Source: Mnemiopsis leidyi (Eukaryota; Ctenophora; Tentaculata; Lobata; Bolinopsidae). Taken from it: a DNA stretch of 51,717 bases. The position numbers and the translations under genes were made by a program. The stretch's first letter is position 1. Every line of letters begins with the position of its first letter. Below the pieces are notes generated by a model, which worked only from the letters and a program-made list of their open reading frames with translations, did not search any database and was not told the origin of the DNA. The stretch is taken from contig JH153292.1 in NCBI GenBank assembly GCA_000226015.1, positions 143,169-194,885 of the forward strand. The letters run 5' to 3'. This document shows positions 32,901 to 43,427 of this stretch, piece by piece.

Positions 32901-35900
32901 TCATTTTTTGCGTAAACCGTAGACAATTTACAACTCCTTTTACAACAGTCCTATCTGCTTTGTGTTTAATACTTTAAAAGCTCTCTTTCATGTAACAAAT
33001 CCTTAAGTATATAATTCTGAGCAGGCTCTATTCCCCCTCTATGTCGAGAAAGCTTTATGGTCATACATTTCTCGCAGTTCGATGAATCTGAATCTTTGGC
33101 TCAACTTCAAATATAGAGCTTTGTGTGCATACTGAGACGTCCATACATGCTAAAATGCGCATCAAGCTTACAAAATATACTGCATTCTAGAATTTATATA
33201 TCCGCTGAGTCTAACACTTAGCCAGAACCATTACAAACTAGATAGCACCGTCAATCTTTAGATTGTCAAAACAAATCACGACATGCATGATTAGTGCGCG
33301 TAATGTCTGCTTACCAATTACATCATGTACCTTCCTGGGAGGAGTTTTTTATCTCACTTTTTGCGAAATTTCTGAAACAAACTTTCAACAACGTTAGATT
33401 TCAAAGTTTAGAACCAAATACTTTGTACAGAACAGTAGGTGCCATAAATGATATGCTAGAATAAAAGCTCCATATCTTATGGGTAAGACTTCAATATGAA
33501 AGACCCTGTAAAATTTGTATCGTGTAGACGTACTCAAACTTTTATACTTTATATATTTTATATACTCAATACTTTTTATACTCAATAAAAAGAGTTACGT
33601 TACAAAACTTCAGAGTCTGGTGATGGAGAGAAAGAAGACCGTTTCTCCGTCAGCTCTAGTGAAGAGTAACAGCAGCGGTAACGTCCTCTCCTCCTCCACC
33701 CCCGCCAAGAGGAACAGTAATCAGACTACCAAGAAGGTGAATACCTGGGGTCACGTGACTTGGGGGTCACGTGATTTCACTTTTAAGTCGTGATTTACTG
33801 GGAATTTTTTTGCGAAATTTTACCGAAGTCGTTAGAGGTTACATGATCATCTTGCTGGTTGAATTAAGATTGCTGCTAATTTAAGATTGAATAATTGATA
33901 ATTCCTATGATGTGAGATGTGGATTATTGTCACGGATAATACGAACTTGCTTGCTAAAGCTCAATTCCCATTGCCGAAACACAGAGTACAGTGTACTGTG
34001 TAGGTATACTTGAATCTGTAATGATATCGATTTTCAGGTGGTGAAAGCCAAGAGACTTTCGCAAACGGTGTGTGAATGAGTGTGTGAGAAAGCGAGTTTT
34101 CGATTGTGCATGTATTTTGCTTTTGATTTTGAGCGGATTTCTTTTTCTTTCTATTTTGGGTGAACTAGGAGTTTTTGGTAGCCCTACATTCTCAACTTTG
34201 ATAACACTTAAAGCAGTCTTTATCCTTTTATGGATTTAGGGATTCGAAATACGGGCTGGCCAACTCGGCAAACCGGTCTTGAAACTATCTAGATTCTAGC
34301 ATCTTACAATTTAGCATGTTCTCAATTTGGACAAGTTGGATTTAGCTTAAAATTTATCCGTATCTGCAGTCCGCTCTAAAAGATATTGGGGACTAGTTTT
34401 ATACTAGGATACTTGTTGGTATTACAAAGTTGATCAACCAGTCAAGACCGATCTTGACTGGTTGATCTTGACGATTATAATTTCCGTAAAAAGCACCGCT
34501 CTATAATAGCCTTACCTATACATATATAAATATACTTTTATATAGTGTCCGTACCTATATGTATATATAGTGTCTTTAACAAAACCAATACCAATAATCA
34601 TATACAGCACCACGACTCATAAGTACACTAATTACTGTACATACCGACCTACATGCTACAAGGCACTACGTAATGCTAAAAATAGCAAACTACCTGGTTT
34701 AATGTGTTTCTCCAATAAGCAAGGAAGTGTATTACACTCGCGTGTTTCTTAATGTACTTTACATGTACTTTTGTTTGTTTATACTTTAAGTAAACAAATG
34801 TTTTGCATTTGTCATTTAGGAAGGGTGCAAACGGTGCATTTTTTCAAAGAATCAGCACTAGCTTGTTGTAGCTAAAAGAAGTGCACCGTTATGAACATAC
34901 ATTTCCAACTTTTTCTTTCTTGTGTGATTAAGGCATTTAAGAGTATGGTTTTGGGATAATTGTTGCTAACAGATAAATGTGGCTAACAGATAACTGTTGC
35001 TAACAGATAAATGTGGCTAACAGATAATTGTTGCTAACAGATAAATGTGGCTAACAGATAACTGTTGCTAACAGATAAATGTGGCTAACAGATAACTGTT
35101 GCTAACAGATATATGTGGCTAACAGATAATTGTTGCTAACAGATAAATGTGGCTAACAGATAACTGTTGCTAACAGATAACTGTTGCTAACAGATAACTG
35201 TTGCTAACAGATAAATTTGGCTAACAGATGAATGTAGATATACTACTATTGTACGGCTAATTAGCTAAAATTATCCCTATACAGCAGGGGCCAATGCAGA
35301 GGAAGCTAAACGGTATCAGCACCAAGACCATGGCTAACGCTGCCAACAGGGCCGCCACTAAACAACAACGCTCCAAAAACCTGAAAAAGAATGGAAGTGA
35401 TTCCGTTGACGATGGAGAAGATATCACGATTCCTGCTGCTTGGGTAAGTGCAGTTTTGTTTATATAGCAGTTTTTTTATAGCAGAAAGTCTGTTACATCA
35501 AAATATATTTTCTTTCTTTCCTCCTTTTGTCCACAAAAATTTGATCAGGATCTGTGAGTGAAATAATCACACAAATTGAAATCCTTCTTACCAAGAATAA
35601 CTAATGAAATATAAGGTCACCTACATCTCCAGCCCAATAAGCGCCACTGTCTTTTCGACCTTTGTCTTTGTATTACTCAACTTGCACTCACTGCCAAAAC
35701 AACGGCTACAAACAGTTGAGGTCTGCAGTAGAAGCTTCCAACCGGTACTCAGCGCTATACTCAAATATGAGTCAGGGCGCTCTCTCGTCAATCGTGACGA
35801 GAGGCCGGTGGTCTTCCAGCCAGTTGCTGGAAGACTCAAAAACAAAGCTGCTATTTGAGTATTTGTTCTGCAGTAGAAGCTGCTATTTGAGTATTTGTTC

Positions 35901-38050
35901 TGCAGTAGAAGCTGCTATTTGAGTATTTGTTCTGCAGTAGAAGCTGCTATTTAATTTGAGTATTTGGTTTGCAGTAATAGCTGCTATTTGAGTATTTGGT
36001 CTACAGTAGAAGCTGCTATTTGATTATTTGGCAATAAAACCGGCGGACTTTGTCCGCGGCGGATCCTCGGCAGATCTGATCGGATTCCGCCGCGGATTCC
36101 GCCAGAACGTTCCTTACGGCGGACTCTGGCGGATCTGCCGAAAAGTCCGCCTGAGTCTGCGAAGTCCGATCGGATCCGCCACCAACTCGCGGACAGTCAG
36201 CAAAAATTTTGTGTGCCAACCAGACTTAAAGCTAAGTTCCGCGAGTTGGCGGAATAGTTCCGCCGCAGACTTGTTCAGTTCACTTGACTAACATTGCAAT
36301 AACTCGCGAAACTTAGCTTTCATTCTGGTTGGCGGATAAAATTTGGCGGGCTGTTCGCGAGTCGATGGCGGATCAGATCGGATCCGATCGGACTCGGAGG
36401 ACTCAGGCGGACTTTTCGGCAGATCCGCCAGAGTCCGCCGAAACGAACGTTCTGGCGGAATCCGCGGCGGACAAAGACCACTGGTTTTATTGCCGAGTAT
36501 TTGGTCTGCAATATCAGATTATGAGATTACAGTATCTCAGTATGAGATTACAGAAGTGGTGCTGTAGGCTGCATATATTACACATGTGTAAACATGTCAT
36601 GTAAATGAGCTAATTTCTGTCATTAACAAGCACATATAATACGCATAGCTGTAATATGTCGCTTATCAGTGAGATGAAAAAGAGTGATAAGCGAGAGTAA
36701 AAGTTGTACGATTGTGTGTTGAGGACATATTATTTAATAAAATGCACAAATTATATCGCATGGTAGGTAATTTTAATGATGTTTGAGTAACGCAAACTAA
36801 GATAAATCTAATATAACAAAATGGTTTGGGATTTTATAATAGTTCAGTGCTCATTTAAACTATACATTGAAATAAATATCTCAAATTTCTCAAATTTTCT
36901 GGCACGAAACTCCATTGAATTGCATGTAACTTCTCTCCAAGTCTCTACGGCCCATTTACGTCAATCCCTAATCCTCCGATATGATTGGTAGTTACAGATC
37001 ACGTGACAGTATAAAACAGCTCTGATTGGTTATCTCGGTCCAGGGGGCTGTAGCTGGGATGCCACCTGAATAGGCTCGCTAAGTTTCAAGAATTAGATTT
37101 TCTAGCGTGTTGCTGGCTAACGAGAGTATTTAATGATCCTGTATGTGCAGCTCAGTTTTATCTCAATGGAGTTGTGGGAAACTTCTCTGGCGACATCGCT
37201 TCTCGGTACGTAAAAACATGACACATCAAAGTTAACTAACCAGTGATCGGTTAACAACAATGACTGCAGGGACAGAAGCCAGACCTACACGCTGCAAAGA
37301 AAGTAGCGAGCACCGACACGCTGGGATCAGACGCGGCACTCGACCAGGAGTCGAACGATTCTCTTTACGGTTTGTTCTTTTTGTCAAGATTTTGTTTGTT
37401 ACCATTTGGCCAGAACGACTTCTTCAATTTGTTACATATAAGATACTATTAAGCTATAGTTGTTCATAGTGACCTATGTCTTGTTAATACTTACTTGCCG
37501 ACAATCAAGTGATTACAGAGTATCCATCGTTCTCTAAATAAATACTGTTCGTTCGCATTTAAACTCGCAACTTTAACAGATGTGACTACACGCGAGATTT
37601 AGTATTTACCTCCTAAAAGTTCTAAGTTTACTGTCCTTTTGATGCTGTTGGATCTGGTCAAGATTCTTTGTTTCAAAGTCTGCTTTAATGTAACGCGCGT
37701 AAACTCCGTGAAATATTGAGACCTGCAGAAATCATTCAGTGTAACGCGCGCACGGACGTATATTTTATGCCCTTGTTCTATTTTCCCGTAAAGGATCCTG
37801 AAAATTCAACATTTCCAAATTCCTTCACTGGATTACTTAATGCCTCAGCTATTTGGCAAGTTTTGTCGGTTGCGTTCGAGCACTTTCTGGCTTCAGTACA
37901 TTCCAGCAATAACACGCCAAGGCGTGTTCAGTGTTGTTTAATCATGGACTGTTAACAACATTTTTGTAACGCACTCTATTTTTAGGAGACGATTCAGGAA
38001 AGCTAGCAGGCGAGGGTTGGGAGCTCCACTCCAACATTTCCGATCAATGA
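20959..38050 (+). CDS. FBXO16: FBXO16 orthologue, F-box protein
   Basis: Fourteen phase-compatible exons encode 492 residues: 20959-21114, 23228-23329, 24802-24942, 26183-26301, 26491-26572, 27932-28069, 28428-28543, 28883-28979, 32683-32733, 33614-33736, 34038-34067, 35285-35443, 37270-37369 and 37986-38050 (TGA). Diagnostic segments are HSAWTPKKG, FEERKVLIGHWFENWTDAQR, the F-box around residues 104-150 (KVPAEPADFTRALPQ...LSYLDPRTL, then SWHWKWLCEHDVVWKPKCL), and ELPPWRSSDSKPKDI. All match vertebrate FBXO16 in order. F-box proteins bind SKP1 and select substrates for the SCF ubiquitin ligase. The C-terminal half is Lys/Ser-rich and longer than in the human protein as I remember it. Exon 34038-34067 has only ten codons. 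Exons 35285 (CAGCAG) and 28428 have alternative acceptors. A GPCR gene lies antisense in the 3.7-kb intron. Confidence 0.9.
22211..22328. repeat. 40-bp tandem repeat, 3 copies
   Basis: Almost identical 40-bp units (GATACATACCTACAACACCT, then GAAAATAACAAGATC) in the first FBXO16 intron. Confidence 0.92.
23894..24048. repeat. 56-bp tandem repeat, 3 copies
   Basis: The unit begins ATGTAGCTTTCATTTCAACT and includes GTTCCGTTGTAAAT and GTCAATGTATCAACG. The third copy is shortened. It lies in an FBXO16 intron. Confidence 0.9.
27798..27948. repeat. 41-bp array copying an FBXO16 splice acceptor
   Basis: Four copies of a 41-bp unit with TTATTTCTCCAG then GAAGATGGAATGTTG. The last copy is the real acceptor and first codons (EDGML) of exon 27932-28069. 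The preceding copy has the same intact CAG and exon start. Confidence 0.9.
28946..29215. repeat. 52-bp array copying an FBXO16 exon end and donor
   Basis: Five copies of a unit of about 52 bp. The first copy contains the last codons of exon 28883-28979 (CNSPHSRSLDL) and its GTATGT donor. Later copies repeat TCTCGCTCT.TAGATCTG and GTATGTTTGTTTGTCTGTG with few changes. Confidence 0.9.
30583..31798 (-). CDS. class A (rhodopsin-like) GPCR, frameshifted in TM5
   Basis: An intronless seven-helix receptor of about 400 codons lies antisense in an FBXO16 intron. The first frame (31798 down to about 31200) covers TM1 to TM5: TM1 with PGNLAATIYFLL, TM2 with LTDLCLASL, the TM3 end LSLTRTYSLLYPL in place of E/DRY, TM4, an extracellular VYCW cysteine, and LLLLPFPVV. 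The second frame (to 30583) continues TM5 with CLVSVYLIYTSL, then TM6 VTVMYLVCNVP and TM7 with VVNGTSNFVVYF in the NPxxY position. The tail is Arg/Ser-rich. The frames are separated by a 7-bp near-duplication at 31191-31204; a single 7-mer would keep one frame. Peptide-receptor-like, ligand unknown. It could be a recent pseudogene, a polymorphism or an assembly error. Confidence 0.82.
30665..30728. repeat. 30-bp duplication in the GPCR C-tail
   Basis: Two head-to-tail copies containing CTCTGTTTCTCAGACTAG encode the repeated Arg/Ser-rich tail words RASLRNRG and RTSLRNRD on the minus strand. Confidence 0.8.
32472..32540. repeat. short GATAGCTTTAAAGACTGCT repeat
   Basis: Four or five degenerate copies of an 18-19 bp unit in the FBXO16 intron upstream of exon 32683-32733. 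Confidence 0.8.
34960..35230. repeat. 18-bp minisatellite GCTAACAGATAAATGTG
   Basis: About fifteen copies alternate between two subtypes (ATAAATGTG and ATAACTGTT), giving a 36-bp higher-order period over part of the array. It lies in the FBXO16 intron just before exon 35285-35443. Confidence 0.92.
35838..36030. repeat. 32-bp tandem repeat
   Basis: Five or six copies of GCTGCTATTTGAGTATTTG plus TTCTGCAGTAGAA in an FBXO16 intron. The array is interrupted on the right by the foldback element and resumes after it (36495 on). Confidence 0.88.
36031..36494. mobile_element. GC-rich foldback element
   Basis: Two arms of roughly 200 bp are inverted copies of each other around a central loop near 36240-36300. 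The ends are GCAATAAAACC and GGTTTTATTGC. The inner part is dense in GGCGGA and GATCCG words. It is flanked by GATTATTT and GAGTATTT, a possible 8-bp target duplication, though the host minisatellite itself contains that word. No coding sequence, so nonautonomous. Confidence 0.82.
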
Positions 38051-39672
38051 CACGAGGACATTGCCATGACATTACGTGACAGAAGATGATGTCTAGAGTA
38101 CTCTCCACCTATCCACGCAATACGCATCACCTATTCGAGTGTCACGTGGCGTTACCGATCACGCGTTACATGTTGCTGATCACGCGTTATCAGTCACGCG
38201 TGAGTTCAGAGATCAAGTCTCAGATGGGTTATGCAATGGAACCACTACTAGAGTATGCCGAACTCAAGTCAGACTTTTAAATGTGAATGATATAACCAAA
38301 TTTTATATATTTATTTAGTTTTTAATTTTATAAAATTCGGAATGTTAATTACGTCAAAAAGAGAATGAGAGATCGAGAATTAAGCTGAGGACGATCACAG
38401 TAATATACAGTTGTTTTGTTTGAGTTGACAGAATTTTCAGAGTTCTTTTGAAAAGTTTTCTAAATAACCGGCAAGCTTAGCCGAGAGCTTTGTTTGGAGC
38501 AGATAAGTTAATGAAATACCGTAGTTTGATGCCGTGATTATGGTCCTGCTGATAAAGGATGTTGATTGGGTTTCGCTTCAAGTTGCTTGTTTGGTGTTCA
38601 TTTTTGCTCGTTCAGCTTAAGTTGCCTTAAAATTCATTGCATTCCTGGGAATAAATTATCTCTTCTGTTACGTATCGACAATGCAATAATTGACAAGCCC
38701 ACCATTTCGCCACAGCTAAAATATTATATGCGGAAGATGCAAGATGTCAAAAAAATCTTGCAGCTTATCTTTTTGAATATTCCGAACTTTACTTTTCCCG
38801 AGAAATATTATATAACATTTGGAAATTCGCATTTTGATAAGGGTTCAGGTTTTACATGTTTTGTAAATATATCTATTTTGAATTTTGATGATTTACGTGA
38901 CAGCATTCATGATTGTGAGGTGTGAGGCACTTTGATTGCTCACCAGCCGTTAGAGTTGATGATTTTCCTTCCTTCCTTCACTTAAAAGAGAGAAATCGCT
39001 GTTACTAGAGGAATATATTTCAAATTGTATCAAACATTTACATTTCCATGCGTTTGTTAAATAAAGACGATTTATTTTATGATGAAAATAACGAAGTGTG
39101 AATTGTCATCAAACTTTTAAGAAAAAATAACTCCTTAAGGTGAGTTTACTCAAAAGATTCTTTTATCGTCACATTTGCAGATGGATCGCACTTGAAAAAC
39201 TTTATTCAAACTTCGTTTTAAATTCAATTTTTGTTTGCTGTGCTGCATGTGATATAAAGATTAGTATACCGGATCTTTAAACAAGATATTTTTCTTGGCA
39301 TGCATCGGCATTGTGCAGCAGTCCAGAAATTCAGAACAAATGATATAAACTATCTCAAATATTAATTCTAGCAGGGTTGCCAACAACGACAGATATATAT
39401 TGTGAAAATTTGCAAAGAAATCTAGCAAAATTTCATAAGTGATATAGTGTAAGTGTGAAGACATAAAAATATGACAACACCACAGTCCACACCCTAAATA
39501 TCCTGTATTCATACCCTTTCTTGGAGCACATGATAACAAATAAATACTAGTGAATAAATTTGAAAAAATTGCCATGGCCATAAACTTCAGAAAGCTCCTC
39601 CAAATGGAAGTGGATATACTTTACTATCCTTGAAAAGATTTACTAAAGTACGGAAATAACGACATACGAGCT
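38051..39672. other. tail-to-tail gap between FBXO16 and the small minus-strand gene
   Basis: It should hold both 3' UTRs. Plus-strand AATAAA hexamers occur at 38650 and 39060. A 119-residue open frame at 38566-38925 has AT-rich codons and no recognisable domain, and I do not call it a gene. Nothing else was seen. Confidence 0.5.
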
Positions 39673-42600
39673 CTAAGTAAGCGTCTTTTTTGGTTTATTC
39701 CCACTACAAGAAGCAGGCGAGGATAATTCCAGCTCGCTCTGGTCTGTTACTTCTCCCCCTCGCGGCAACATGAAGGTCACGGACTTGGTGGAGGGACAGT
39801 TCGTTGTGCTGGTAGTCGAGGCTGATAACTTTGCGGAGGGAGCGCAGTTTGCTGTCGCTGATACCTGCAACACGATAACCATTGGTTTTGTAGTTATCAT
39901 ATTGAAGTTATCATATTGTAATTAGAATCGCACCTGTTTACCTGCTAACTGCTGATCAGAGACTTATATTTGATTTTGAGCTTTCGAGTGGTTCTCATCG
40001 AAATCAAGTAATGATTTGCCAAAACAGGAGACGATCAGGGCTCCTAGTCCTACCATTCAGCAATATTGGCCTTGGTATTGTGCAAACCTTTCTGAGAAAA
40101 GCTTTGTCTGATATTAAGGTGGGTGGTGTGAGGATGCGTCTGAGGGCAGGTTGAGACCTTGGCCTTTGTTGCGAATCTATAACTGCAGGCATGAACAAAT
40201 TTATCAAATTCAAATCAAAACATGTTTCGATGGTCATAGCATGAGTATCTTTAGGTCTCATCACTAAAAAGTTTTACACTTTTACGTTTTAAAGTCACCT
40301 ACTTGAAGATCTCATCACTGAAAAAGTGTTACGTTTTAAAACCACCTACTTGAGGATCTCCTCGTTCTCACGTTGGATGGTTTCCCGGACGACACTCGAA
40401 GGCTCTGCAGCTTCTCCCAATACTTGTACTCCACATAATGATGCAGTCGTCTCTCGAACTGCCACCTGTCTAACTCTACTGTCATCTGGGCTAGGAGATC
40501 TTTCACCTTTCAGGGGGTTTTCTGGATTTGTAACTGAACTGTATTTAGTAGACAGTGAATTTTAGAAAAAAATGTTCAGCGTTTGAAAGCTGCAGAGTTT
40601 TGGCTGAAATTGATACTTTATATTTACCAAACACGAACAGACGGCAGGGCACTTATAGTGGCAACAGCGAATACTTACCGTTTTATGATAATGGTATTAT
40701 GAAAACATTTTCTGGTGGAAACTTTATTTTTGCCGATTCTAATTCAAGACAATTAGGTTACTGTTAATCGCGGCCAGGTGAAAAGTTTGTGATTGAACGA
40801 AAATAGCAGACAACAAAAAAACCTTCAAAAATCGTGGAAAACATTGAAAACCAAGCTTTAAAAAAGTGTAAATATCTTCATGGCAGTTGTGGTGCATGTC
40901 CATTGCCTAATTGTTCTAATCCATAATTAGTTTACAGATGCACTGTAAATCCTATGTTAGGGCTTGAGCCGATCCTTCATCATATACACAATCGGTGAAG
41001 ACTGAAATAATATCTGTGAACTTTGGCGGAGGCTTAGTTCCTCAACAACATAATGGCTAATATATAAATGGTTCTGGGGATTAATTCATTATGCACACAG
41101 ATAACGGCCAATTTTACGATTAACGAATCCGGAATCGTTGAAGGGTAACTGGAAATAATCATAAAACTAAAGTTGTAATCGATGATTTCGTTTTTTCTTT
41201 AAGTTGAAGGGTAAATTAAAATAGCAGTAGTTGTGCCAAGAAAAAGTCGTGCTTTTAACCCTGTTTGATTTTAGTAGCATGGAAAATTGGGACGGTTCTA
41301 CTACTCGGTCATCCACCAACTTCTAGCACTCTGTTTACGCATTTGTTAATTTCGCAAAATTGTTGACTACATGACTATGTTTGCTGAGAAGATCAAATCT
41401 CTAATTCCATTTTCCCACAACTTTTTGTATTGCAAGATTTTCTATAATACAGCTACACCTTTGCTTTTTGAGATGTTCAATGTCATTTCTCCGAAAGCTG
41501 AGGATGAAGATTGTCGCGGTGATACCCGACTCACGCAGCTAAAGAACGGTAGACGGATATCATCTCGTCAAGATGAAGATCACTCACACTATAAGTATCA
41601 CTAACACTATAAGTATTTTATTGCTGTAAGCTTTGTGATGGCAGTTTGATAGGTGGCAAAAAAGCTAAGGTTGTACACGATTTCAAAATTTTAAAGTTCT
41701 TGCTTATAATTCGAAAGAAATTACTTACGACGGAAAGAAAAATTTTAAACGTGTTTTGAGCCAAATATCAGCCAAATGCACTCTTCGTTCGGAAGATCTA
41801 AAATTTGATAACATAGCCTGACGGTGATTAGTTGATTGTTTTTGCTTGCGTTCGTGTCGGTGTACACTATTCGGCAAGCAGCGTCGCTCCTTGAGCACTT
41901 ATGCGTTGCTTAACAGATTGAGACACAGAGTGATTGGTTAAGAAAAAGATAGTCATTTTAGAGGGAATCAGTTTAAAATGGCCGATTGTGGGCTTTTTTT
42001 GGAAAGGACGTGCTCAATAAATTTTAATGTTGTGCTGTACATCGGTGGAAGCAATGACCACAAACCAATAAAGCAATGACAGTGAGACGAACGTCCATGT
42101 GATACAGGGATTGAAGCTTGCAATGCAATTAGTCTGTATTGAATATTTTAAAGAACTGCTGTGATAGCTAGAACAGAAGCGCGATTAGAGAAATTAGTTA
42201 CCAGGGAATTAATTTAAAGTTGGGCTTAGTGGCTCCGAAATACTCATAAACGCATAACTATAAGTAGCAAGTAAATCACCGCAAAAACTGGTGCTAATTC
42301 TTATGGTTAGATAATGACCACAATTTTCTTAAGTATGTTCGCTTTTATTGTCACTATCAGTTTCACGAAACGTGCATTATATGGAAAATTCGCTAACTCG
42401 AATTAGTCTTATGACGCATCATATTAACGCATCAAATCTGAGCACAGATACCTACGTCCATGCAACACATGAAATTTGCTTAAATGATGCAATTTTAGCA
42501 CTGACTTTAGGAAAGCTATGTCCTCTATGTATAGATCCAGAGGGTTCCACATTCTTCCAGTTTAACGGACAAGATCAAGAGTGAATGTTGACAGGGAAAA

Positions 42601-43075
42601 CAGTTAGACACAACAAAGAGACAAAGTCAAAAGCCCCAAAGCTGTGAAAGCACAAGTACAAATTCAGAGTGCTAAAGTAGGACGGAGCTAATGATGTACA
42701 ACTACAACTAAGCAACTAGGAGCTAATACTTGCGAACAGACATACATTTCAGCCATCTCTGAACCTATGTAAGTATGATGAGCCAGGACAGCACGACAAC
42801 ATGTCATGCACTGACGGTTTACAAAGGAGGGGGGATCAGACACAGAGCTGAATGAACAAGCTGCTAGGTTGGACTGCAGTGAATGTCTAACATGTACTTC
42901 AAGGAAAGTAAAGTGTTGGATCTCTGCCAAGGCCTTTACAAACCACAATATTATCGTACGTGAGACAGTTCGCTTTATCTCATCGAGTAAAAGTTAAATT
43001 AACTAACTAACCTTCACTGAAGTACACTCTGTACAGAAATGTCATGCGTCCTGGTGCATTACAGTTTTCCGCCAT
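39673..43075 (-). CDS. small protein of unknown family, three-exon model
   Basis: The model joins 43075-43012 (starts MAENCNAPGRMTFLYR), 40490-40350 and 39864-39673 with matching phases. The second exon encodes a helical segment (ELDRWQFERRLHHYVEYKYW) followed by a Ser/Arg linker. The third continues SDSKLRSLRKVISLDYQ and HQVRDLHV. Codon use in these two exons is clearly protein-like. In the third exon the frame as written stops at 39704, but dropping one base of the 5-base run at 39755-39759 gives RGEVTDQSELELSSPAS and a stop at 39673. The joining of the first exon over a 2.5-kb intron is less certain. I do not recognise the family; a small ciliary or coiled-coil protein is possible. The solo short inverted-repeat element lies in its intron. 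Confidence 0.5.
41510..41571 (+). mobile_element. short inverted-repeat element, solo copy E (62 bp)
   Basis: The smallest copy: ATTGTCGCGGTGATACCCGA to GGATATCATCTCGTCAA, flanked by perfect 7-bp direct repeats GATGAAG (41503-41509 and 41572-41578). It defines the element ends and lies 24 kb from the 16-17 kb cluster. Confidence 0.85.
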
Positions 43076-43427
43076 GATAGTACAAATGTAAAGTGCAGAC
43101 TCATCCAAAAATTATCGACTTATTAAACTCAAAATTCAAATTTCGCATGTCAAATAATTGTGCATCAATACATATTCTTTAAGAGACATCGGCATTCGAA
43201 AGCTATAATTAAGTGGAAAATTGATACAATCCTTATTGAATATTAAAATTAAAATTTGATATTAATTGCTTAAAAACCATCATTACTATTAGGATTCATT
43301 GCAAATATCTCACCTTCATTTGAAAAAAAAGTGATCAAATAAAAGTAAAACAACACATCAAAATACCTCAGAAAACTAACATTGAACCTAAAAACAAAAT
43401 CCTAACAACCCTATCAAGTGAAAACTG
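43076..43427. other. spacer between two minus-strand genes
   Basis: About 350 AT-rich bases between the stop of the Rab-effector-like gene and the predicted start of the small gene. It should hold the former's 3' UTR and the latter's promoter. I saw no clear minus-strand AATAAA. Confidence 0.5.

Noticed and set aside
37151..37205. Possible extra FBXO16 exon reading QFYLNGVVGNFSG
   Set aside because: It has good splice signals, but its phases do not fit between 35443 and 37270, whereas skipping it joins both in phase 0. It may be alternative.
38566..38925. 119-residue plus-strand frame as a gene
   Set aside because: AT-rich codon use, no domain, and a position in the FBXO16 3' region.
42688..42948. 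Minus-strand 86-residue frame with Cys residues as a middle exon of the small gene
   Set aside because: No splice sites in the required phases and random-looking composition.
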